In this document: in pieces, positions 46,213-56,630 of the stretch
How the letters are laid out: every line of letters starts with the position of its first letter
Position numbering within the stretch: position 1 is the stretch's first letter
From: Lunularia cruciata
Lineage: Eukaryota; Streptophyta; Marchantiopsida; Lunulariales; Lunulariaceae
DNA length: 64,000 nucleotides
Direction of reading: 5' to 3'
Assembly (NCBI GenBank): GCA_948567375.1
Contig: OX419757.1
Location: forward strand, 68,758,001 to 68,822,000
Made by a program: the position numbers and the translations under genes
Notes under the pieces: generated by a model
What the model saw: the letters and a program-made list of their open reading frames with translations, nothing else
What the model was told of the DNA's origin: nothing
Databases searched by the model: none

Positions 46213-46431
46213 TCAAGAAGACAAGTTAAGAAGATATAAGAAGATATAGAGTTTATAACTTTGCCAAAGTAATTTAGAAAAATAATATTGTAAATTCTGA
46301 AATGAGTGAATGTGAATTTTGATGTTAAATTTGTTAACTAAATCATCAGAACTCAGAGTACTCGTGTCTTCTGTTTTTATTTTGAGATCATCAACATAGA
46401 AAACAAGTAATTGAATTTTCCTTTTTTTCAT
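46213..46431 (-). pseudogene. Possible Ty1/copia reverse transcriptase fragment
   Basis: The minus frame reads IQLLVFYVDDLKIKTEDTST, then LVNKFNIKIHIHSFQNLQYY. YVDD preceded by LLV and followed about 30 residues later by a KF...LGLQYYL-like pattern is the copia RT arrangement. The alignment is short, the surroundings are closed in all frames, and no other copia domain was found nearby. Confidence 0.4.
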
Positions 46432-48835
46432 AACTTCTACAATTGTGCTATATTTCTGGTAATTTTGTTCTTATTTAAAATTAAATAATATTCATTGAGT
46501 TCTTTTTACCAGAACAACGTAAAAAGATTCTTTAAATTTTTCCTCGTTACAAAGTTTCAATTCTAAAATATAAAAACTTAAAATATATATTCTGATTTGA
46601 TATGGTAAATCCTATACTTTTATCGTAACATCGTCATTGTAGCATCCTCTTAGTACAACATTTACTATTTTTAACATACTCAAAAATGCTGAAATTATCT
46701 GGATAAAATAGAAGGAAAACATTCAATTTTATATAAGATAATACAATATTTATTATGTACATGAATACCTATTCAATGTTTTAATCCAATATTCAGTTCT
46801 TCCATGTTTGTAAATAAATAAATTAGATCATTATGGATAAATAATTTGATTGATAAAGAAAAATAAAAAAAACAAAATTTGTTTGTTTCTTTCAAACTAT
46901 GCTTTTTGCAACTAAACTTTAGATTTTAGAGCTCATCTGACAAAAAGCATCTGATTAACATCTTATTTGTTAAATTCATATTTTTTATGAACCGACATTT
47001 AGCTGTTTTTATTTAAGAATCTCAAATTCAAAAGGGCCATATTTATTTGTTTAAAGAAATATATCAAACGTAATGTTTCTCTAGGATAGGATGTCCAAAA
47101 TACTTATTAATATGAATAAAACAATTCAACAGTATAGAAAAAAAATTGTAAAACATTAAAATATGTATCATAATACATATAGTTGAAATATTTTGTGAGC
47201 CAAATTTTCAAGATACATTAGAGTTCCATCAGAACCTTAACTTTCTATGCACTTTTATTTTGTAGTTACTAATTTAGAAGTGTGCAAACTTTTTGTGAAA
47301 AATCGATTGAAAGTGGAAAATGTTTTGGAAAAATTATATCTATTATTAGGTGGACAAATTTTATTTTGGAAAAGGGGATTAGTTTGTTGACAAGTGTACC
47401 AACACATATTATGTTCTATTTTCCATAATTTAAAATAAATAAATCATGTTTTAGCCTTCAATCAATTATATAACAAGTAGGTGTGCTATTTTCTTAATTT
47501 AAATAAATTTTTTGTGGGTTTATTTTGGGAAAAAAACTTTATTTTATGAAGAAGGCTAGATGATTACAAAATGACTTATTATTTCTTTATATATAAGTTT
47601 ATTTTTCATTTGACAGGTTTAAAAGATCTAGAATAAAATTTATTTGGATGATTAAAAACATCAAATATGTAATAGTAATAAGAAGTTTAGAAGTTCCAAG
47701 ATGGGTATCAAACGGATGAATTTAAAATTTATTTCAATATATTGGAATATGCATTTCAAAGTATAGGTGTTAAGAGGGAGAGAGAGATATATAAAACTTG
47801 ATGACTTAATTTATTTAGAATGGACTTGGCTTTCCAATCTCTTGTAAAAATACATAACAACATACAATTACTTTAGCCAAGACAAAGCATTCATACTCAA
47901 AAAGAAACAGATAATAAGAAATAAGAATTAGTTATTGCTTTTACTAGTTTACCCTTCTCATTTGATTATATATATAAACTTGTTGGAGTTTATTATCATA
48001 GACTTAATGATAAAATATTTGACATGATTTTTATGATTATTATATTTTAAGCAGACAATACTTATAAGGTATAGATATTATCTTATCCTATAAGTTTATA
48101 TTACAAAACTCTCTAATGGATACATTTACGTGGTCTGTTTACTTTTATTATTGCATTAGAGCAAATGAAAAATCTGAGATGAGAATATATTATATAATGA
48201 TCCATTTTCTGATACTAACTTAACCCATTATCTGGATTATTTAACAAAGAAAGATGAAAATGAATATAATACTCAAATTGTATCACGTATCTATAACTAT
48301 GCATGTCAAAAGAAATCAACTATATAAAGATAATGTAGTTTCAATTTAGCAATTTTCAAATTTTTTTTATTGAATAATAAATTAATGAAATTTCATGTAA
48401 ATAAAATGATTTATAATCACATTAGAAAACATGAAAAATTGATGGTGGAAATAAATAGTAGTTCAATTTTTTATAGAAAAAGCCAGGTTTTATTTTCTCA
48501 TGAACAAATGAAGTTTCAAATAATAAAATATTTTGTAAATTAGTTGAAATTATTTCTTCAAGGTAGAATTCTGAAATAATATATGGTCACACTCAAACTG
48601 AAATATTTAGAAAATGTCTGATTACTTAAACTTTTATTATTATGTATATCAAATGTAGACCACTTTCCTTTCAAATTTGGATCGTTTCTCTTGTTATTTT
48701 GGTAATGTGTATAATATTTCTATGAATTTTATTTAGTTTTATTTCTGTATTTTATTATTCCACCTTCTTCAACATATCAAACAAAATAATACTTCACATG
48801 CTATTCAAACTATCAAAAAAACCTTTTTTTTTGTG

Positions 48836-48932
48836 TTTCAAATTTATCTTTACTTGATTTCTTTATGATGTAATTTACCTATACTTGATTTCAAATTTAT
48901 CTTTACTTGATTTCAAATTTATCTTTACTTGA
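48836..48932. repeat. 22-bp short tandem repeat, three units
   Basis: Units at 48836, 48889 and 48911 share TTTCAAATTTATCTTTACTT. The last two are adjacent and identical; the first is separated by a diverged 31-bp stretch. Confidence 0.8.
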
Positions 48933-49990
48933 TTGCTTTTTGTATTTTACTATGTAAGAATCAGATTTTAATTCATTTTAAAGGTGAAAATTAACTTTGA
49001 TTCAAAAATGATCAAATTGGGATTTATAGAAAATAAAAATAAAATGTTAGATATTGCTCAAATTTTTTATTAATATCCAAAATAAAGAGTGTAAAGATAT
49101 AAAATCTCTTCTGTTCATATCAACATGTGTTATATGCTTATGTATGAAGTAAAATTAACAAACATATATTTTAAGATAGAATATAATATTACTTATTTTC
49201 ATTAAAATATGCATATCTATCATAGAAACTAACATTTGAAAATATATAATTGAATTATTCATATATAAATAAACATATTTTTCCCTTTTCTATTGTCTAA
49301 AGTATAAGTTTATATTATTGTACTTATCAAACACCTGACTTTAGGATGTATGGACATTTAAGTACTTTTTATCTTACCATATTTAGATTAATATTCTGAA
49401 ATTTCTTGACAAATTCTTATTAATATCAATAATTTTCTTGCTTAACCTAATGGTGGTAATACTTGTTAGAAAAGGTAGAACCTAGTTATTTTGTAAGTAT
49501 ATAGATTATTTCTGAAGACTCTATTATACCTTCAATTTTGTAAACTTAAAATCAAAACCTTATCTTAGGTAAATTCATAAAATGAAATCTCAATATCTGA
49601 TTTTTTTTTATAAACTAATTCTAAATTATTAAATTTTGGCAATACAAGTTTCATTTAAATCTATTGCATACCAAATAACTAGACTACCATACTATGCCCT
49701 AATATTACACAACAAGCTTTATGCCAAAGATAACCTTTTTATTATAGATCATTTAATGGAACAAATAATTAGCATATTCATTTTTATTCATCATGAAGTT
49801 ATTCAAAAGCACAACTCGAGAATGATTATGGCATGAGAATTTACTGTTATTTACATGAAAACAAAGAAATTCATGAAAGCACATTGATATTAGCTTCAGG
49901 TTTAGATGTGTATTGTGGATAGATCTACCTTTGCCTAGATATATGAAAATTTATTAATTATTATATTTACAGGGCAATACAAAGTAAAGC

Positions 49991-50759
49991 ATTAATCACG
50001 GAACCAATCTGAAAAACTGAACAATTAGTCTTTATACAAACCCCTCATGAGGCTAGGATGGCAAGACTAATTACAAAAATTTCCTTGCCACTCCTATCAT
50101 GTTAGAAGACTATACTAACTCCAAGTTTTAGGAAATGCAAACTCGCTTCACACAAGTAGTTACCGGTTACAAGAAGCAACCCACAGAGCTCATTCAAATA
50201 TGCAAAGGAATGGGTAGTTTGTCACAAGTGCCGCTAGATTGTCTTGCAGATACATGATGATCAAGATGACTTCATACAAAATGAGCAATGGCGAACTCTG
50301 TCAAAACAACTAAAACTCATCTCATAGGTAGGATAGTGTAGTTTTTGTAGTCATAGTGCAAGGCACTTTATATTGTACACAGTTATTTAGGCTATGATAC
50401 AAGAGGTCTTTTGCTAGATTGTTAACAATAAATGACAAGAGGATGAGGCGGCCAGTCCAAGTGGGCTGCACAAACTTAAGATAAGATCAGGATAAGATTA
50501 AGATAAAATAAGTGAAAGTTTGATGTAATTAGAAAACCTTTAGCAATTTGTAGCCATTGGATTTCTTTATGGCTAGATAACAATTGGACCATCATAAAGT
50601 AATATTATATTGTAAGATTAAGCAAATTGGTCATTCAAGACCTCTATGCCGTAGTGCATTCTAGGAACACTACTTAGAATTATAGTTGTTAATGTGATAG
50701 GACCGTCTAAATTACTACCTATGTGTTGTATAAGTATTCTAAGATGCAATGTGCAATAC
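49991..50759. other. Left part of an F repeat interrupted by the C element
   Basis: No gene is seen. Near 50565 GCCATTGGATTTCTTTATGG matches the F landmark at 34497. A cluster of GATAAG-type words lies at 50478-50513. The right edge carries AATAC (50755-50759), the left target-site copy of the C element. Confidence 0.45.
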
Positions 50760-50762
50760 TGT

Positions 50763-51075
50763 ATTACCAAGAGCTAGCCATATGATCTAGATGTGAAATT
50801 CGGTTTGGTAACATCTAGAATGATGTTATACATGATGAACGAAATAGATCAGATAGAAGTATCACCAAAAGAGTACTACTACTAATAGGGCAGAAACCGA
50901 AATAGACTTGAGAACCTTAGAACCAATAGCTAAACATATGATTTAAAGGTGAGAATTGGGTTGGTAACATCTGGAAGGATGTTACACATGATGGACTAAA
51001 CAGATTAGAAAGAGGTATCACCAAAAGGGGACTTCTACTAATAGAGTAGGAACCAAAATATGCCTGAAATCTATG
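50763..51075 (+). repeat. Diverged tandem duplication in C LTR U3
   Basis: Both units run: AGCTAG.CATATGAT, GTGA.AATT.GGTTTGGTAAC, ATCT.GAA.GATGTTA, ACATGATG, TATCACCAAAAG, CTTCTACTAATAG. Each is about 150-160 bp. Both are present in most C LTRs, so the duplication predates the family's spread in this window. Confidence 0.85.
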
Positions 51076-51254
51076 AAGGTAATTTCAGAGGCCTAAATGG
51101 ATGAATTAGGCCTTGAAAATGTGCATATTCCCCCCAATAGAGGAAAGGCTAGCTTTCCCTTCCACTTGCTTTGTCTCATCGAGAGCTTTCCAATGGTACC
51201 TTACTCACATGATTCTGAGATTCATACAGGAAGATTCCCTAAAAGATTCCCTCC

Positions 51255-51273
51255 GGTCAAAGCTTGTTTGACC
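51255..51273 (+). promoter_or_regulatory. W-box-like inverted pair in C LTR
   Basis: GGTCAAAGCTTGTTTGACC: perfect 7-bp arms with a 5-bp spacer, each arm containing TTGAC, the core bound by plant WRKY factors. It lies about 130 bp upstream of TATA. Equivalent sites occur at about 25344, 36211 and 57125, and inverted at about 30248 and 62229 with arm mutations. Confidence 0.6.
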
Positions 51274-51294
51274 AACCAAATAGGACCTAGACCA

Positions 51295-51350
51295 GACATG
51301 TCACCCATCCAAGTAAGTAATCTAAGGGCGGAGCTTGCTGACATGTCACC
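51295..51350 (+). promoter_or_regulatory. Duplicated GACATGTCACC boxes in C LTR
   Basis: GACATGTCACCC (51295-51306) and TGACATGTCACC (51339-51350) lie 44 bp apart, 55-110 bp upstream of TATA. TGACATGTCA is a palindrome. The pair is kept in the C LTRs at 36246/36291 and 57164/57209 and in decayed form elsewhere. The binding factor is unknown. Confidence 0.5.
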
Positions 51351-51404
51351 TATCTGTGTCCCTAATCCTATGGTAGAGCTTCCTTGGCGGAGATCCTCTT
51401 TGTT

Positions 51405-51416
51405 TATATAATAAAG
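51405..51416 (+). promoter_or_regulatory. TATA box of C LTR
   Basis: TATATAATAAAG, followed by the R/U5 part. The same word is at the equivalent place in the 3' LTR and all plus-oriented solo LTRs. Confidence 0.8.
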
Positions 51417-51503
51417 AGAAGGTGCTCCCTTGGGGCATCGATTGTTTGAGTGTGCAATCTGTGTTTTCTCTCTTCTCTTGTCTCTTCTCTTGGATTATTA
51501 CAA

Positions 51504-51515
51504 TGGTATCAAAGC
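51504..51515 (+). other. Primer binding site, initiator Met tRNA type
   Basis: TGGTATCAAAGC starts two bases after the LTR end and matches the plant consensus TGGTATCAGAGC with one difference. It primes minus-strand DNA synthesis. Confidence 0.9.
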
Positions 51516-52105
51516 AAGTGCTTTAGTCCAAGAGAGTGGATCACCCCTCCTGGAATAGCACAAACTACTGAAATTGAGTAATTTGAGGTGGAGAACATAG
51601 AGTAGTTGCTAGACTTAGGAAGGACTTTAAAGAGCGGATGGGATGGATACATCAGGAGGCCAATTTCCCGCACCTAGCTTTCCATTCTCAAACCCATTCC
51701 ACATCAAGGTTATGTATATTCAGCGTGAGTAGATGAGGGTATGGCTAGTTTATCACTTTGGCACAGAATTCATGGACAGAGTGATGAGCTCACCAAACCC
51801 GGTGATTCTACCTATGGTGATATATGACAAAGAGTGGGATTTGACAATCTACATTCTATTATGATAAAATGGATACAAATGTACCAAATCCTCTCCTTTT
51901 CAACACTCAAGTAGAAATTCATTATGTAGTGAGGCCAAAATTGATATTTAGAGATTTTGTGGTTAGGAATTTTGGTGAGGAGTATTATCAACAAGTGATA
52001 GCTTCTGAGGTCCCAATGGTAGTTCTGATAGTATTTGCGCCTTCCAGAGTGATTATATTGACTTTGTATTGAAGTAGACATTAGCAATTGAGTGTTGCAT
52101 GAACA
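51516..52105 (+). other. Leader of the C element
   Basis: 590 bp between primer site and gag. It contains a 67-codon open frame (51869-52072) of hydrophobic composition with no recognised domain. An upstream reading at 51772 (MDRVMSSPNPVILPMV) is in a different frame. Whether either was ever translated cannot be judged from one copy. Confidence 0.5.
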
Positions 52106-53186
52106 ATGGATCCGCAATTGCAAGAGTTGTTGCAAGGAATGCAAGGGATGTTGAATGAATTTCGAGAGATTAAGATGACCATGGAGACATTAGAAAGTCA
52201 AGTGCAAATCCTCAGGAATGATCAAGCCATGCAAGAAGAAGAGCCGTCTCAAAACCCAGTACTTGCGACTGAAGTACTTGGAGAGGCATCCGTGCCTACG
52301 AACCCTATCAACGATGAAGCCACATTTCTACTCCGGATGAAGAAGACCTACAACATCAAACCTTACAAGGGGCAACGTTCGATGGGAATAGTGGAAAATT
52401 GGATCTCAAGAATGAATCGATATTTCTGATTGTTCTCAACAGAGATCACAAAGCATGTTGCAGGTGTGTTTGCATGTGGGTACTTGACCAATAAAGCCAT
52501 CACATGGTATGATGCTTGGAAAAGATCCATGCTGGCAGAGAGAAGGGAGGTCACATGGACAGCAATGCAAGAAGGACTGGTGAAGAATTTTCAATCGGTG
52601 GATTCTGTGCAGATGGCTCGAACCCGACTATGGGGATTGAGACAAAAGAATAGAGTACAAGAGTATGTGGAGGCTTTTCTGGATCTACAAGTCGCAATTA
52701 CCGACATGAGTCCAGCAGAGGCTCTCGACAATTTCAAATGAGGGTTGAAAGAGCGGATTCGCCAAGAAGTCATGGTGCAAAATCCTCGCATGGTATTTGA
52801 AGCCATTGCTTGTGCACAAAAAGAATAGCAGGAGCATTAGGTGGAGGTGAAGGAGTAGCTCCACCTCAACATTATCGGGCAGAAATGCCACACATGGGTG
52901 GACCAGTACCAATGGAATTGGGCAACCTTTGATTTCGGGATCGAGGAGCATGACCATTTCAAGGGGAGCGAGGACGAGTAGAAGAACAAAGAGATGGAGT
53001 CACACGAGGAGAAGGGACTCGAGGAGAACAACGCCGTTGTTACAATTGTGGCCGTATTGGGCACATATCTACCAACTGTCGCACTTGTTTCCCTAGAGGC
53101 CCTTGGCCTTTGTTCAGGCAATTTTTGAACAACATGGAGAGGCATATTGACAAGGAGGAGGTGGAAATCACTTCGGAAAACAAAGA
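52106..53186 (+). pseudogene. Gag of the C chromovirus
   Basis: Starts MDPQLQELLQGMQGML, a coiled-coil-like N-terminus of about 50 residues. The capsid-type gag domain follows (NKAITWYDAWKRSML, VKNFQSVD, RLWGLRQKNRVQEYVEAFLD). In-frame stops at 52427 (TGA) and 52739 (TGA) both look like CGA-to-TGA changes, and a TAG follows near 52826. The nucleocapsid knuckle is in another frame at 53038-53079, so there is at least one frameshift. The start is supported by position after the leader and by the coiled coil. Confidence 0.88.
53038..53079 (+). other. CCHC zinc knuckle of C gag
   Basis: CYNCGRIGHISTNC, an intact CX2CX4HX4C motif. It is in frame 1 while upstream gag is in frame 2 (position modulo 3). 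Confidence 0.95.
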
Positions 53187-53560
53187 TTGCCCGTAAATGT
53201 ACCTCGCAATCTTATTGGCTCAATAAGGAAGGAGAGAAGCGAGGGAAGGAAGAAGAATAATGCGCAACAATCCCAAAAGGCAACCTCAGAATTGATTGTC
53301 GTGAATGGAATCTTGGAAGGTAATCAAGTGAGAGTATTAATAGATCCGGGAGCAATAGAGAATTTCTTGTCTTGCTCTGTTGCAATAAGATTGGGAATGG
53401 ATCTAGAGAGAGATGGAAGTGAAGAAGTAGAGTTACCAAATGGGCAAATAGAGAGGATTGAATCATTACCTAGACGGGTAACCCTCTCTGTAGGAGAATA
53501 TCAAGAAGCAATTGAGTGGCGAGTGATATAGTTAGCTCGTTATGATGCAATTTTAGGCAT
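53187..53560 (+). pseudogene. Protease of the C chromovirus
   Basis: Retropepsin-type aspartic protease that would cleave the polyprotein. The active-site loop reads VLIDPGAIENFLS, with Asp at 53343-53345 but Pro where Ser/Thr is normal (D-S/T-G), explicable by one TCG-to-CCG change. It continues RLGMDLERDGSEEV and ends with [13 protein letters not shown] at 53529-53531 breaks the frame, which otherwise runs on into RT. Confidence 0.85.
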
Positions 53561-54800
53561 GCCATGGATGGAGCAGTACAACCCTATGGTGGATTGGAGG
53601 AAGAAAGTAGTGAGAACCCACCAATGGTCAATCATTGGGGTTAAAGAAAAATCACATAGGCAGAAACTGCCTCTATATGTTGTACGGACGGCAACTGTTT
53701 GTAAGACCGATAGATGTTTTATAGGTCTAATAAGAGAAGTCCAGAGTGCACAACTCAATGGACAAATTCCTGAGAAATTGAAGGATGTGGTGGATGAGTT
53801 TCAAGATGTTTTTCCCGATGATCTACCCTCAGGATTACCACCAAAAAGGCAAGTAGATCACAAAATTGAGACACTTCCGGGGAAGACGCCTCCTTGTAAG
53901 GCCCCATATCGCCTATCACCTCATGAGTTGGAGGAGTGTAAGACTCAAATTGAGGAGATGTTGCAGAAAGGGTTCATCCAACCTAAAATATCACCATATG
54001 AGGCCCCTGTCTTGTTTGTGAAGAAGAAGGATGGTACAATGCGCATATGCATTGACTATCGGGGTCTCAATCAGCAAATAGTGAAGAACAAATACCCCTT
54101 ACCTCGCATGGATGACCTGTTTGATCAACTCCATGGAGCGAGATACTTCACCAAATTGGACTTGCAAAGCGGTTACAATCAAATCCAAATTGCAGAGGAG
54201 GATGTGCATAAAACTGCCTTTCAAACCAGGTATGGCCACTTTGAGTATCTTGTGATGCCTTTTGGCCTCACCAATGCACTTGCCACTTTCATGAGTCTAA
54301 TGAATGACATATTTTGTCCATACTTGGATAAGTTTGTTATCATCTTCTTGGATGATATCTTAGTATACAGTAGCACGATGACAGAACACAAACAACATCT
54401 ACAAGAGGTCCTCCAGACTCTAAGAATCAATTGTACGCCAAAATCTCAAAGTGTGAGTTTGGCAAGTCTAAAGTAGACTACTTGGGGCATAGAGTAAGTG
54501 TAGAGGGCATTCAAGTATTAAGAGATAAAATAGAGGTCATTCAAAAATGGAGTGCTCCAGAAGATCAGACTCAACTTAAGAGCTTCTTGGGGTTGACGAG
54601 ATTCTATCATAGATTTGTCAAGGACTTCTCCAAGGTTGCACAGCCTTTAATAGCACTACTTGGCAAGGGGAAGAAGTGGACATGGGGAACCGCACAAGAG
54701 TTGGCCTTTCAAGAATTGAAGGCCACCTTGCTACATGCACCAATCTTGAAGTGGTATGACCCAAAACATCCAATCAAGTTGGCTATAGATGCATAAGGCG
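53561..54800 (+). pseudogene. Reverse transcriptase of the C chromovirus
   Basis: The open frame 53559-54476 covers most of [73 protein letters not shown] and FLDDILVYS with the catalytic Asp pair at 54351-54356. A frameshift near 54430 moves the thumb region ([20 protein letters not shown]) to the next frame (54431-54796). The connection has SFLGLTRFYHRFVKDFSKVA. A TAA at 54794 begins a cluster of three stops. Confidence 0.93.
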
Positions 54801-55135
54801 TAGCAATATGAGCAGTCCAACAACAAGAGTGGCATGACGGATGGCATCCAATTGCATATTTCTCTTGAAAGTTGTTACCAACAGAGCGCAACTACCACAC
54901 CATAGAACAAGAAGAGCTAGCAATCGTTCTAGCAACCAGGCATTGTAAGCACTACTTGGGCGAGAAGGCATTTGTAGTAGAGACAAACCACAAACCTCTT
55001 TTCTACCTCAAGACGCAGAAGGATCTATCTTGTTGCCAAATTTGGTGGGTAGAGTGGCGACAATGCTTCAACATGACAATCACCTATGTGGAAGGTAAGA
55101 AGCAACCTGCAGATGCATTCACCCGCATGCCAATG
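54690..55135 (+). pseudogene. RNase H of the C chromovirus
   Basis: Begins at IKLAIDA, where the first catalytic Asp is kept, then three stops (54794 TAA, 54809 TGA, 54867 TGA), then NYHTIEQEELAIVLATRHCK with the Glu, FVVETNHKPLFYL (Asp of the usual TDH replaced by Asn) and GKKQPADAFTR, the usual end with its Asp. It removes RNA during cDNA synthesis in active relatives. Confidence 0.88.
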
Positions 55136-56400
55136 GCCAACAACTTGGTGGCAGAGGTTAAGATTAACCCTGAATTCTGGCAAGAGATTCTGGCGGCTAC
55201 AAAAACTGACCCACAGACTGTAGAAGCACAATCATCCAAAGGTGTCACCAGTACCCAAGGACTCACCTTTCGGGATGGCAGATTATGGATCCCAAATGTC
55301 CCAGAATTACGCACCACCTTTCTAGCAGAATGTCATGATTCGGCCATTGCAGCTCATGTCGGAGTGGACAAGACCTTAGATGCAGTCAAGCGCCATTACT
55401 ATTGGCCCAAGATGAGCAACGACGTGATGGACTATGTGCATAGCTGCCTACTTTGCCAACAAAACAAAGCTTCTAATCAAGCTCCTGCAGGGCTCCTTCA
55501 ACCTCTCCCCACTCCTACCCAACGTTGGGAACAAGTGAGTATGGATCTCGTCTGTGAATTACCCAAGACCACCTCAAGGTTTGATTCCATTGTGGTCTTT
55601 GTGGACCGGCTCAGCAAAATGATTCATGTACGCCCTACCACCAAGGAGGTGATCGCTCTACAACTAGCTCAATTATACTTAGATGTAGTCTTTGCTCACC
55701 ATGGCTTGTCTAAAGTACTCATCAACAATAGAGGCACCCAATTCACCAGCTTGTTTTGGCAAACACTCTTTGGGTTCTTCAAAACCAAGTTGGCCATGTC
55801 CACAACTTACCACCTCCAAACAGATGGCCAAACAAAGCGGGCTAATCGCACAATTAAAGACATGTTACGTGGCTTCACCTTAGAAGAGCAAGAGAGGTGG
55901 GACACCCTACTCCCGTTGGTGGAATTCGCTTACAACAATTCAATGAATGCATCCACCCAGGTCACTTTGTTCTTCCTCATGTATGGTGAGCATCCCTTCA
56001 CACCTTCTAGCTTGATGAAGATCCGTCCAATGGCTACCAAGGTCGATGCAGTCAACACATTTGTTTCTAGAATCCAACAAGGTGTGGAGAGTGCCAAGCA
56101 CAGATTACAGATTGCGCAAAATTGATAGAAGCAGTATGCTGATGCACACCATCGGCACATGGAGTTCAATGTTGGGGATCAAGTGTGGCTATCGACAACC
56201 AACCTCACATTAGTTGGACCTCGTAAGCTTAGACCTTGTTTTATTGGGCCTTTATCAATTCTTCGTCGCATCGGCGATGTGGCCTATCGCCTTGAGCTAC
56301 CACCACACATGAAGATCCATCTAGTCTTCCATGTCTCTCTACTACGCATATATGCTCCCCGATCAGGCCAAGGTCATTCCACACTAGACATTTGACCTTG
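55136..56400 (+). pseudogene. Integrase of the C chromovirus
   Basis: Part of the open frame 54872-56125. The zinc-binding part has HDSAIAAHVGVDKT and CLLCQQ. The core has SMDLVCELP (first Asp, 55544-55546), KVLINNRGTQFTS with Asn at 55727-55729 in place of the second Asp, and LQTDGQTKRANRTIK with Lys at 55835-55837 in place of the catalytic Glu, exactly 35 residues later. After a TGA at 56123 the C-terminal part continues (FNVGDQVWLSTTNL, GPRKLRPCFIGPLSI, VFHVSLLR). Two of three catalytic residues are lost, so it cannot catalyse strand transfer. Confidence 0.95.
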
Positions 56401-56428
56401 TCCGATACTCATTGATGGCACAAAGGAA

Positions 56429-56617
56429 TATGAAGTGGAGCGGATTCTCCAAAAATGCATGCGTGGTACTTGCCACCCACGGGTGGACTATCTAGTACAA
56501 TGGAAAGGTTACCTCCTCTATGAAGCCACCTAGGAGCCCGTTGCCAATTTGGCACATTCAATTGTGTTGGTGCAAGCATTTGAGCAACAATTGCACAACA
56601 AGGATGTTGTGTCTTAA
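56429..56617 (+). pseudogene. Chromodomain at the end of C pol
   Basis: In the same frame as integrase after a TGA at 56393. It reads YEVERILQK, RVDYLVQWKGY and EAT-stop-EPVANL, with a TAG at 56531-56533 in place of the usual Trp. The TAA at 56615-56617 is the natural end. Chromodomains bind methylated histone H3 and guide chromovirus insertion. The second C copy keeps YEATWEPIANL (about 62700, minus). Confidence 0.92.
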
Positions 56618-56630
56618 AAGGAGGGAGGTC
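56616..56630 (+). other. Polypurine tract of the C element
   Basis: AAAAGGAGGGAGGTC directly precedes the 3' LTR and overlaps the pol stop codon. The equivalent of the second C copy is at 62590-62604 on the minus strand. Confidence 0.92.

Larger units (their letters stand above)
44274..49990. other. AT-rich tract without genes
   Basis: 5.7 kb of visibly lower GC than the flanks, with many A/T runs. Apart from a possible copia RT fragment and tandem repeats (listed separately) I see nothing supported. Open stretches 45613-45822 and 49636-49836 have no recognisable domain. Confidence 0.6.
50760..51502 (+). repeat. 5' LTR of the C element
   Basis: Begins TGTATTACC and ends GATTATTACA. U3 contains two diverged tandem units (about 50763-50925 and 50927-51075), a W-box palindrome, two TGACATGTCA-type boxes and a TATA box. 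The 3' end contains a small CTCTTCTCTTG duplication absent from the 3' LTR. Confidence 0.95.

Noticed and set aside
50478-50513. GATAAG cluster as a light-regulatory I-box array
   Set aside because: The tract is A/G-rich low-complexity sequence in a decayed repeat with no gene downstream.
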